Both the position numbers and the translations under genes were made by a program. From Amylostereum areolatum (Eukaryota; Basidiomycota; Agaricomycetes; Russulales; Stereaceae): a stretch of DNA of 64,000 nucleotides. How positions within the stretch are numbered: position 1 is the stretch's first letter; every line of letters begins with the position of its first letter. The DNA lies in NCBI GenBank assembly GCA_012932865.1, contig SAXG01000091.1, positions 62,001-126,000 of the forward strand, written 5' to 3'. The notes beneath the pieces are model-generated. The model worked only from the letters and a program-made list of their open reading frames with translations. It was not told the origin of the DNA and did no database searches. This document shows, one piece after another, positions 11,490 through 21,962 of this stretch.

Positions 11490-12957
11490 ATGGCACCGAC
11501 CCTCCCTGAGACGATCAAAGCTCTCAAGACCCTCGACAAAAAGCTTTCCGTCGTCGACGTCCCCTTCGCTGAAAGAGACGACATCAAGAACCTCCGCCCC
11601 GATGACATCATCGTACGTATCTTTTCCATCGCCCCCTCGACATCCACGTTCTCTCGTTCATTTACGTATGTTATACAGACCAAGACCCTCGCTGTCGGCC
11701 TGAATCCGGTCGACTGGTTACGTTCGTTGCACACCTTCACCCGCGATTGCATCCGCCTGATCACACCCTGATCACAGACGCCATTGGTTTCTTGAATCCT
11801 CCCGGCGCGTTCAATGTCACCGGCAGCGACTCAGTCGGGGAGGTCGTCGCCGTGGGCTCCGCCGTCACGCACATCAAGGTTGGCGATCGCGTCGCCGGAT
11901 TCGTCTACGGCGCCAGCGACGCGAACAACGGCGCGTTCGCCGAGTACGTGAGGCAGAACAAGAACGTCTGCTTCGTCCTCCCGGAGAGCATAAGCAACAC
12001 CGAGGCCGCCGCTTTCCCGGTGCGCGGCCTATCTCTGATTTTCGTCGCTCTGGCCATCTCACGGCCATGAACGCCCAGATCCCCCACCTCACCGCCGTGC
12101 AGACCCTCTACCTCCGCCTACGCCTCGCGCCGCCCTCTGCGCCGATCGCGACCCCGCGCACGCTCCTCATCTGGGGTGGCGCGACAGCGGTCGGCCACCA
12201 CGCCGTGCAGCTCGCCAAGCTATCCGGGTACAAGGTGCTTACGACAGCCTCGCCCGCAAACCACGCCGCCCTGCGCGCGCTCGGTGCGGACGCTGTGTTC
12301 GACTACAGGGACCCGGAGGCCGTGCAGAAGATCAAGGACGCCGCGGGCACAGAGGGCGTGTTCGCCGCGCTCGACACCGCGGCCGAGGCGGGGAGCACCG
12401 ATCTGACCATCGGTACGTCCGTTTTCGCCAATATTTTTCCCCGTTCGAGGCTGACCGTGTTTCGGTAGACGCCATCGGCGCACAGGGCGGGCCCGTCATC
12501 GTGCTTTTGCCACCGTCCGATGCGTCCAAGGCGCGCCGCGCGGACGTCTCCGTCGAGTACACGCTCGCGTACACGCTGCTCGGTTACGGGGTACGTCTCG
12601 TCGTCTCTGTTATCCCTTTTGGGTGGGACTGATCCGCCGACGACCAGTTCACGTATTATAACGACACATTCACATACCCCGCGTTTCCTGAGGACAACGC
12701 CGCGGTGGGCGCGTGGGTGGCGAACGAACTGCCCGCGCTGCTCGGCGGGTGGGACACGGCGAAGGGCGGGAGCCCCAAACTCAAGGCGCCCAAGCTGCGC
12801 GTGCTCGACGGCGGGCTGGACCGTGCGTGTTTCTCTTTCTGTCTTGTCTTGGGAGAGCGATGCTGATGGTGGAACGGGGTTAGGGATACACGAGGGGCTC
12901 GAGATCATGCAGAAGGGGGATTACAAGGCGGAGAAATTGGTGTACAAGCTGGCGTAG
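11490..12957 (+). CDS. Medium-chain dehydrogenase/reductase (zinc-independent quinone/enoyl reductase type)
   Basis: Seven exons can be followed: 11490-11612, 11679-11721, 11778-12019, 12079-12412, 12469-12590, 12648-12822 and 12884-12957. The protein has the GroES-like N-terminal domain (LAVGLNPVDW, GSDSVGEVVAVGS, KVGDRVAGFVYG, GAFAEYV), then the NADPH-binding Rossmann domain (LIWGGATAVGHHAVQLAK, DADAVFDYRDP-like block), and ends EKLVYKLA. The catalytic and structural zinc cysteines of alcohol dehydrogenases are absent, which places it with the NADPH-dependent quinone/enoyl reductase branch. It is cytosolic by the absence of targeting signals. The truncated relative at 3160-4054 shows the segment was duplicated. 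There is no polyketide or peptide synthase nearby, so a role in a metabolite cluster is not supported. The intron 11722-11777 uses the only phase-compatible donor I found. Confidence 0.88.
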
Positions 12958-13123
12958 GGTCGTATGTGCAATGCGGTTTATATCACTTTGTACGAGTATG
13001 TAGCTGTTCTATTACTACGTAAAGACCGTCGTCGAACCTGTCGTGGTACTGGTGCGACCGCCGACCACCACCGAAGAATCGATCGGATGGAAAGATTTTT
13101 AGGCATCAAGACACATTCTAAAT

Positions 13124-14740
13124 CTCCAGTAGGGCGAGGAGGTCGATTTCCGTCACCGCGACGATGCCCATTACGACCCATCCTGCGGTCACAAACGGTG
13201 GGCCCAAAACTGGCGTATGCTCGTGTCCCTTGGTCTGAACGACGTCCCTCCCACGCCTCAGCGGCGACCCCTCGTCTTCCTCCTCTCCGCTGTGACTGTC
13301 GTCCAGCGCGCGTTGCGAGTAGCCGTTCGCGGAAATAGGCGCACGCGAACAGGAGCGCGGCGAGAACGGCGTATAACAGGCCGACTGATGCAAAATATCA
13401 GTTCTGTTTGCTTTCAAAGGAGACGGTGGCCATGGGTACTCACTGCGAAAGAACTGCCGTTGGAGGATCCGGAGGACGGCGAGAGACTCGAGTACCCGAG
13501 GTCGCCCAGCGCTGACCGGGCGTAGGCCCCGTTGAACGTGCGCTGGCGGGCCCGAATCTCAACTAAGGCATCGACATCGACTTTTGAAAGATTCCGATGG
13601 TGCTCTACGTATTTTATCAATTTTTATGAGCACTTTTAGGTCGATGCTCCGAGGGGGACTGTCGGAAAAATCGAACTTACATGATACCTTGGTATACCTA
13701 GCTATCAGCACTGGTAAGGCCGTCAGGTCCAGGGGGGGGTTATCAGACTCAAAAAATGGGCGATAAACTCGCATCAGCCACGCCTTGTGGGGCTATCAGG
13801 GGTGATAAGGTCGCGCAAGAAATCAAAGAAAATGTTTATTTTCTTACTTTATCAGGAGTCTCTCCGGCGGCTTGCCTGCTTACGTGATGTCCAAGTGCTG
13901 AGATGTCCAAGTCCGAGATCCGAGATTACAAGCAAGTGCTAGAGATCGCTCCAAGTCCAGTGGCTCCGAGTGGGGTGTCGTAAGATTTCATAGCTATGAG
14001 TGGGGCAAAAAGACACCAACCGAGTTTTGAATTATGTTTGAGCCACGGGTGTCTGACTCTGGCAGCCCCTGCTAGTGCAGGCTGCCTGTGAGTCCCGCGG
14101 CTGCTATGTAGCTCATTTCCTTCTCGTCTTCATTCGAGTAAATGAGCTTCTGATACATATATACATGTTTATACATATAATCCGTATGCTACTCAAATTT
14201 CTTTCGTAGAGAGGCTATATAAGTCGCCAGTTGGTGGCGGGAACCACTGGCCCAAAGCGCAATTCGACTTCGCAGATTTTTCTCGCCGTCGGACCGGCGG
14301 TTCTGTCTTGCACGTGCACTGCATATCAGAGGTGATGTCATCGAATCACCAATTATTACCTTCACGGCGCCACCTTGCAGCCACTTGCCAGCGGCTGATC
14401 ATGGGCTGAGCACCACTCACGAGTTCAGATAAGCCGTCCGAAACCGTCAGCTGTCGTCAGATTTCCGTAAGGTGCTGATCAGCTAAATCCGGTTTTTCCG
14501 ACCCAGGGGAAGACGCGCATGTCTGAACGTTAGGCCATGTTACATGTCCATACGTGGGGCTCTGGGCAGATAGATCGGTATACAGTCTACCAAATAAATG
14601 AAACGCATACCTTGTCCCCATCGCACACCCTCCAGATCTGTCGTAAGTAGAAGTTCGTGTTGTCGTCGCAGAGCAAGCGCTTCCCGCCGCGTCGCCGCCG
14701 CCGCGTCAGGCGCGTCTTGCTTCTCGCGTCCACCACTCCC
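13124..14740 (-). pseudogene. Small membrane protein locus, copy 2, split by an insertion
   Basis: The part at 13124-13620 encodes ALVEIRARQRTFNGAYARSA, then GSSNGSSFA, PFVTAGWVVMGIVAVTEI and conserved linkers shared with copy 1. The 5' part homologous to 10345-10640 is found at 14510-14740 (the shared NFYLRQIWRVC frame), about 1 kb away. An element at 13661-14502 lies between them. The remaining 3' coding block could still be expressed from a new start (ATG near 13620), so complete loss of function is not proven. The locus starts 167 bp past the stop of the reductase gene and is convergent with it. Confidence 0.45.
13661..14502. mobile_element. ~840-bp insertion with short terminal inverted repeats
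   Basis: The left end GTCGGAAAAATCG at 13661 and the right end, reverse-complemented as GTCGGAAAAACCGG at 14502, form a terminal inverted repeat of about 13 bp. The motif TATCAG occurs four times in the left part (near 13703, 13741, 13793 and 13850), like the subterminal binding sites of transposases. There is no long open frame, so the element is non-autonomous. I could not find a clear target-site duplication, so the exact borders are uncertain. Confidence 0.55.
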
Positions 14741-14922
14741 GAGTACCCGAGTCCCCGAGCCGCCGCGTCAGGACTGCCAGCGCGCTCGTCATCTTGCTCC
14801 TTACCACCATCTGCGAGAGTGCAAGCACGCCTTTACTTCATCGATATCATTCAGTAGAAAGGCCCTCAATATACCCCGCTTCTTGGCCCAGAACACATAC
14901 ACACTGAAAAGCGCGGCTGAAA

Positions 14923-17183
14923 ATGCTGCTGCTCCGTCGTGTCTCGATCGTTGGCCCGTCTGCGGACGCAGTAAGCTGCTTGGGGGCGCGCTTTGCGTCA
15001 AGTACGTCTCCCTTTTTTCTCTCTCATGCTCTGAACCAACCGCGTCCCAACAGCGTCGCACACATCCGCCAGGACGCGACTCGCGGACGACCTCACCCCG
15101 CGTACGCACAAGCAAAAGGGGTCAAGACGACGGTCCAAACTGCTCGATGTCGCCCCGCGCGAGCCCCGGCCAGCCTTTGAGCGGGACTCTCTTCCGCACA
15201 CCGACTTCAAGGAGCTCGACCGCACGCGAAACGGCCGGCCGCTCGACCTCAGGCGTGACCGACGGCTCGACGACCGGCGGGAGCTACGTGGAGAGCGTAA
15301 ATCTCACGAAGAGCGGGAGCCACGCAGGGAGCGGGAGCCACGCAGAGAGTGGGAGCCTCGCAAGGAACGGGAGCCACGTAAGGAATGGGAGCCACGCAAG
15401 GAATGGGAGCCACGCATGGAACGAGATTCACACAGGGAGCGTAAGCCTCGCGAAGACCGAGAGCCTCGCGGAGACCGAGAACGCGAACGGCGGCCGTCGT
15501 GGTCCAAGGACGCGTCTGCTGAAGGGAGGCGACCGCCATGGGAGCACCGGTACTCCAAGGATGCGGACCGCACGCAGGCCCGACCGTCGGGGCCGTCACC
15601 CAGCGCACAGAAAGCCGCGGACGACATCGAGGCCGAGTTTGACTTTTCCACCGTATCGCCCCCGCTCAAGACGCTTCCTCCACGCTTCCTCTCCCCGCCC
15701 CTCGTCGACGGTCTGCTCCAGTCCGTGCACGCCCTTCTCGGTCCCGACGCCCGACCGACACCCATCCAGTCCCTCTCCCTAAAACACCTCTTCACCCCGC
15801 CCGCCGACGACCTTCCCTACCGACAGTTCCTGCTCGCGTCCGAGACGGGCTCGGGAAAGTCGCTCGCGTACCTCCTCCCGATGCTGCAGGACATCAAGCA
15901 GGCCGAGGCTGATCGTCCGCGCACGCCTGGTCCACTTCCGGAGCCTCGCGGTCTCGTCCTCGCGCCGACGCACGAGCTCTCCCGGCAGCTCGCGGGCTTC
16001 GCCAAGGCGCTCATCCACAACATCAAGCTGCGGGTGCAGAGCACGTCCCGCGCGAACGTCGCGAGCGCGGCCGCAAACTCGCGGGTGTCCGCGTCGAAGA
16101 TGGCGGAAGCGTTCGGGACGGGGGGAGAGGGCGAGTTCGAGGTTACGAGAGGTGGGGCGGGGCACGCGGTGGATGTGTTGGTGGGCACGCCGTCGAAGGT
16201 ACTGGAGATGGTGCGGGGGAACGGGTGGGACCACGATGCGAGGGTGGCGAGGGAAGATGCGGAGCGGGGAAGGGAACGGGAGAGGGAGGCACCGAAGCGC
16301 AAATGGGTAGTAGGGAGGCCGGAGTTGGGGCTGGCGAACGTGGAGTGGGTCGTCGTGGACGAAGCGGACATCCTGTTTGGTATGTTTCTCTTCATACGCA
16401 TACGGCCTTCAATCCCCATCTGACACTCGATTTCCAGACCCGGACTTTATCGAGCAGACGCGCACGCTGCTGTCCGACGTCGCGCAGGCGCGGGGTGCCT
16501 CCGGGACGGACACGCCGTTCAACCTGATCTTGACGTCGGCCACGATCCCGGCTTCGCTCGCGGCGCATCTGGACGCGCACCACCCGCGGATGACGCGCTT
16601 GGTCTCTCCGCACCTGCACCGTCTCCCGTCGGCGCTGGAGCTCGAGTTTTCCTCCTACGCGTCGGGCAACCGCCACGCGGACGTCGAGCGTCGTCTGCGG
16701 GACGTGTGGTCCGCGGACGCGCTCGCGGGGCGGCCGCCGAGTCGGGTGGTCGTGTTTGGGAACACGCGCACGGGCGTGGACGAGTTCGGGCGGTTCTTGA
16801 GCGGGAAGGGGATCGAGAACGTCGCGGTGACGGGGGCGGGCGGGCGGGCGCACGGGTCCAACAAGCATCTGGAGGGGTTCTTGCGGCCCGTGATGCCGCA
16901 GGCGCAGATGGAGGGGGCGGCGAAGGAAAGGGAGGCGGAGGGCCCGCGGGTGCTGCTGAGCACGTCGCTCCTGGCGCGCGGCCTCGACTTCGACGCGTCG
17001 GTGTCCCACGTGTTCGTGCTGGACCCGCCGCGGAACACGGCGGATTTTCTGCATCGGGCGGGGCGGACGGCGAGGGCGGGGAGAGTGGGGAAGGTGGTCG
17101 TGTTTGAGAGGGCGGATGGGCGGGGCTCGGAGAGAGGGCGGGAGATGAAGAGGCGGATTCGGGCGTTGAAGGCGCGGAAGTGA
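14923..17183 (+). CDS. MRH4: Mitochondrial DEAD-box RNA helicase, MRH4-like
   Basis: Exons are 14923-15001, 15054-16379 and 16438-17183. The start MLLLRRVS...RFAS is an Arg-rich amphipathic presequence without acidic residues, fitting mitochondrial import. Helicase motifs in order: Q-type PTPIQ, motif I ASETGSGKS, Ia LVLAPTHELSRQL, Ib VGTP, motif II VVDEAD, motif III TSATI, IV VVFGNT, V STSLLARGLDF and VI HRAGRTARAG. MRH4 in yeast assembles the large mitochondrial ribosomal subunit; assignment here rests on the presequence and the divergent, insertion-bearing helicase core. The N-terminal region before the core contains a long RE-rich repeat tract (about 15290-15490). mL57 of the same ribosomal subunit is also encoded in this window at 35 kb. 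Confidence 0.85.
15290..15490 (+). repeat. 18-nt-type minisatellite coding for RE-rich hexapeptides in the helicase
   Basis: Repeated GGGAGCCACGCA-like units run through the exon and encode tandem hexapeptides of the type EPRREW/EPRKEW. The tract lies between the mitochondrial presequence and the helicase core and is probably disordered or a charged helix that contacts RNA. Unit number is likely to vary between strains. Confidence 0.75.
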
Positions 17184-17481
17184 GGGGGATCTGGGAGGGG
17201 GACGTAACCACCACTCTGTTTATTTTATGTTCGCTCTCCTTGCATACTATCCGTAAGGAACTTACTGTGTGAAGGCTATCTATCTTCAGGGGAAAGAAAC
17301 AAGAGGAATCGTCACTTGCATACATGCACCTGTCAACAGAGCATACATAATACAGTTTGTTCATGAGTACCACTTCTACTAAGTACTGTACATGATGAGA
17401 CCATCGTCGTCGCGCCGGTTGAATCTGCCGACACGACGAGAGATATCGTCCACGTCGAGGTGCGTTTTTTCGCCGCAAGGT

Positions 17482-18439
17482 CAGGTCTTATTCTTGCCGC
17501 GTCCGAGCTGCACAACAATCACACCTTCGTTGATCGGGTCGAGTGCTGCCACGAGACGATGCCTGTAACGCAGCAACAACCCGGCGCCTGGTATTCAAAA
17601 CGAATGCAAGATACAGACCTCTTTAGATGCTTCTCGATAGCTGGTTTAATTTTTGGGACTTTGTTCTCGGAGTGAAGTCCCTTGCCTAGTTGAGAGACTA
17701 TGCTAGAGTTGTCTAGTAGTAAGCGGCGGTGCATATATGAACTACGCACCGACAATGAGATATACCTTGTGGTCGCCGCGCGCTTGCGCCCCCTCAATCG
17801 CCCGGTCGGTGTACTCGATTGCCTCTTTCACGCGTAGCCCATGCAGATCGATTTCACCGGTTGGACGGAACTAAAAACCACGTCATTGTACATGATGCTG
17901 GACAGACGACTTGGATGCGCACTTCGTTGTTATCTATTCACCGAAGTCCGACGTTGACGTTGAGGAATAGTCCGAAGGCGAGGAAAGTGACTGACATTTG
18001 ACCTACCCTTGTATATCTGTGCACTCGCCTGTGTATGCAGCTCCTCGCGTCTCATCGCGTCGCCTCCGTCATTTGCACGTCGGCGCAGCTCGTCATATTT
18101 CCGATTCGGTTTCTGTTCGTGCTGCCGAGGGCGTTTCTGCTTCTTCTTTGGGGAATGAGGGGGCTTTTGACCAGGATAGCTTGAATAGATCATACTGCCC
18201 AGGGGCCTAAATTCCACCCCCTGTGTATCTGTGCATGGTTCACGAGATGATGGGGGGTAGGATGGAGGTAAGAGTGCGTCTATACTATCACGCGTGTTGG
18301 TCGAAGGTTCTCCCTCGTCGTCGGAGTCATGGGGATAGAGAAGGTTTATGAATTCGACAAGCTTGGTGAAAAGCTCCATAGAGGGGACGAGGGAGTGTGA
18401 AATCGCGAGTGAAAGGCGGGGACGGGATGGAGACAGCAT
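17482..18439 (-). CDS. Smr-domain protein (small MutS-related)
   Basis: Minus strand, start at 18439 (MLSPS; an internal Met at 18379 is an alternative) and stop at 17482. Exon 1 encodes an acidic, disordered N-terminus, then a KKKQKRPRQHEQK basic stretch and a helical YDELRRRAN...EELHTQASAQIYK block (the DUF1771-type region that precedes Smr domains). Later exons encode GEIDLHGLRVKEAIEYTD, the LDLHG-type signature, then VYLIVGKGLHSEN, KIKPAIEKHL, and the end ALDPINEGVIVVQLGRGKNK. Eukaryotic Smr proteins are nucleases or RNA/DNA-binding factors, some linked to ribosome quality control. The gene is convergent with MRH4, about 300 bp from its stop. Confidence 0.85.
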
Positions 18440-19021
18440 TTAAGGCTGTCGATGGGCGCAATCGCGCTTGATGAAGAGTTGAAGGCTGAGGTTATTGATT
18501 CGGTGTCCGGATCTCGTCCCTTCCTTTTGACACTTGCCAGTGGTACGCCTCGCGGAAGACACAAGGCAAGCATGAGGTCGGCGCATCGTGTAGAGCACTT
18601 GACCCAGACACGGGGAGGCAGGTTGACCTAAGGGAGGGCGTCTCACAACGTCCATTACGACTCCCTATGAATCGTGCACGTGTAAAGGGATAATTATGGT
18701 TGGGGCGTTAGGCGGCACGCATTCCTATTGGCTACCAGTGATACAGTGAGCAGGATGCAGGGGTTTGGATCGAACTTACTCTTATCACAACTTCTCCCAA
18801 GAAAGTCGTGACGACCGCATCCCTCGAACTTCTCCCGCCCGAATGTGTCTTCGCTCAAAGGACTGATGCCAGTGAAAAATGAAAGCCAATTGATTGCAAG
18901 CTGGGACGCACTAAATCGAGAAGTTCGTACATAGCGGGATTTCGTCAGGATGAAGAAAGCGAGGAAGAGCATAGTACACGATACTAACACAGAGGCTGAG
19001 CGCCAAGGATGAGTGAAGCTT
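18440..19021. other. Intergenic region, no gene seen
   Basis: Only short frames without recognisable content. It contains the promoter of the Smr gene and the 3' end of the next minus-strand gene. Confidence 0.4.
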
Positions 19022-20017
19022 TTACACAATGCTGGCCTCATTCGTCGATATCTTCTCTGGGATCCCGGGAGCATCGCCAGGGCCTCCCATCTCGACCGTT
19101 GTCGCATTCTTCCCATGCCACTCCGCCATGAGCTGGTCGTGAGTCTCTTCTAGAACCTGCAGCTCTCTCTGCTCTTGGAAGTAGCGGTACGGATTCGTCC
19201 TCTCTACGACCGCTATGAAAATCAGCTGGAAGGTCGCCGGTCAGCAGTTGATAGCGCGAGTGGAGGATAGGAGCGCACCGAGATCGATACGGCCGTGCTA
19301 TAGAGAGCACCCCACCAGCGAACATACCAGAGGCCCTTCTCCCACAAGAACGGGGCCGTATTTCCTATGGTATTTCTGGTAGTATACAGAAGGCCTATAC
19401 CGCAGAGGAGCCAGAACCCGGATAAAAACCAAATCCTCAAAGGGTAGAGTATGTTCTCGAGGCGTTCCTTGCTGGATCAAACATATGCATAAGTGTTGGC
19501 TTCACTGAGAGAGGAAGGAAGGAAACAAACTAGGGCTGAAGAGACGCGACGATGATATACCGAATGCCCATCCCGAATCCGGACAACAGGATCCAAACGG
19601 TAATCCAGACCATGAAGGGCCATCCGTGATATAGCTGCGTGTGTAGGGAATCGACCGGACTCTCCAGCTCTTTGGCGGCCATCCCAACAGTGACAATTTG
19701 GAGAGGAGCCTGGTGAGAATGTATAAGTCGCGCTCGACAACACAGTCCTGAGTCCGTGCGACGTACGAGGATGATTGGTATCCAGCCACTCAGGACCTCC
19801 GAGACGCCGGGCATCCGCATCGTGTAGTAGTCAAGGGGGTTCGAGTCGAGGTCGGATACTACGACCGCCTTGATCAGTGTCGTACTTGGCGGGAGGTAGA
19901 TGTGTAGGGGCTGAAAGGAAGAGAATATAGATCCAACAGCTAACGCCACACTCAAGTACTGCTGAATGGAACCTGTGCAGCTATGCGTATTTGGTTGCTC
20001 AGGCTGTGCGACGGCAT
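19022..20017 (-). CDS. Multi-spanning membrane protein, basidiomycete type, unknown function
   Basis: The minus strand starts at 20017 with MPSHSLSNQIRIAAQ, is spliced (intron 19911-19972) to PLHIYLPPSTTLIKAVVVSD, and continues through several exons to a stop at 19022. Hydrophobic stretches include VLSGWIPIIL, WPFMVWITVWILLSGFGMG, WFLSGFWLLCGIGLLY and a segment around LIFIAVV. The hydrophilic C-terminal tail (EQRELQVLEETHDQLMAEW, then EISTNEASIV-like) looks cytosolic and partly coiled. I count at least four membrane segments. The family is not recognised. The layout of short exons each holding one helix is similar to the 7-TM gene at 25.6 kb but the sequence is different. Confidence 0.6.
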
Positions 20018-21962
20018 CCTCGCTCGTTCTAGCCTTTGTGATAGATGACTCACTGCGATGTCCGAGATGTGAGAGAGTCGGTCAGGGCAGAGGCAGAGTC
20101 AGAGGGAGAAGGAGGGAGATGTCCATGCAGTGGTCTGGTGGTCGGCCCATCCGTCCCGATTCGGCCTTAATAGAACCAAATATGGAAACTTTTGTGCCAT
20201 TCGGCACATCAGGACCGAAAGTGGAACAAATCTGACACAGCACAGGGCCGGGCGAGCGCTGAGCGTGGCCGAGCAACGAACGACCATGACCACCGTCTTC
20301 AATTCTACAGTGTTTCGATACTTTCATCAGTCACGCCGTCTACAAATGTTGAACGATTGAAGATATGCTCTTGAAACACGAGAACGCTCTCGCAGGCGCC
20401 GGTCTTTCCGCAAATTCTCAACTACCGACAGTTTTGAGCGAAGGTGGATTATGGTAGGATTATGGTTCAACAGTTTCAACTCGGACGCTGTCAGCCCTCC
20501 AAGCTTCGCCATTCAAGAGCGCGCAACGTAGCAGCCTTCGAGTACAGGATCTGAAAGGTGGTCGCCTCAAAGGCGTTCAAACGAGTCTGGGAGTCGCGTT
20601 TGGAAGGGAACGATTACCTGCACGGGGTCGGGGTGTGACAAGTACGCGTATTGGCTCTATGTTTGGTGTTCAATCTCATGCATATCTCTTAAGCTGCTTG
20701 CGTTCCAATCTTCATGCTGACCGCCGCATCATGGACCCATAGCACTCTTGTCGCCTCTTCCGAGTCCCCGCGCACCAGTGACCAGAGCCTCAGTCCCCAC
20801 CCAAGTCTATAGCATGGCCCAGAACTTCGCCAACTTCCCACGTCCCCGTTTCCCCGGTTTACTTGCGGACGGACAGTGCGCTACTCGGATGAATGCATCC
20901 AAAATGCGTTGTTCCGACTGAGTGAAGATCGTATCTCCATTATCAAGACATGGTGCCAACGATGCGATCTCGTCAGGCTGTCCTTAGTACGAATCGCCAC
21001 TGGCTCCTTTTTCACCGGACTATTGAAGAACTGCCCTCCGCCGCATTCAGACTGGGATTCGACCTTCATCTCCCTAGAGGCGCATCCGAAGTGCGGCGGC
21101 GCCCAATGGAACAGCTCACATCGTTATGGACGTTGCGGCGACTTAGGCCGAATATCGTATGGTGTGGCCAGGTTCCCAAGGGGCAGGGCGAGATCGCGCG
21201 CGCATCGAAGGAGCTCACCATCGTTGGGACATCTTTTCTGGTACGCTATCCTTGATTAACCTAGTGCTTTCGGCTCATGCGGCGTATATGTGGACCCTGC
21301 GGCGGGATATGCAAAGATAGAGGAGGAGTTGTGGCAACATTCAAGCTGGAAGGTTGGGCCTTGGCGGGACGACGAAGCTCTCATCCCTGCTCCCCCTTCG
21401 AGGAAACACCGTCGCAGGTCCTTGAGATCAATGTGTAGAACTGTACGCGTTTTCTCTCTCGGTTTCGGTGTGTTTGATGCCCAATCGGGTATATCAAATG
21501 TACGCCGACTGCCTGTGTTAACTTTGTGGTAACTGGTCTAATCACGGCCACAAGAATGATAGCTATATGCATGAGGTCGTACGTTCTGTGTGACCACATC
21601 AGGTTAACTTCGTTGACTTGCGTCCATGGCGGACTATGTCGGAGGTCAGAACATCATTGATTCCTTCGTGGTCTAACTAAACGTCCATCCTATGTAGATG
21701 ACCCAGTGCGAAGGACATGCCATGAAGTGAGGTACCTAGTACAGCTCTTAACCTGAACCGCCATAGCCCCCATTTTGTCGCATGCCCTATGTGTAATAAT
21801 GGACCACTTCCAACATTGCAAAACATGCGGCGCGTTGGTCCGTCGCCCGGTACTATCAGGAGGACAGCAGATCGCGCCTCAGAGGCTTAGCTCCAGACAT
21901 TTTAAGCACGCAAGCACACATTTCCAACTCCCATCGTTTTTCACCCTCAAGAACGAGATCCA
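20018..21962. other. Long region with no convincing gene
   Basis: An open frame at 20950-21255 (+) has a leucine and arginine rich sequence that could be a decayed F-box-type protein, but no motif is clear and the following frames do not connect by good splice sites. The last 200 bases are pyrimidine-rich and likely the promoter of the P450. Confidence 0.3.
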
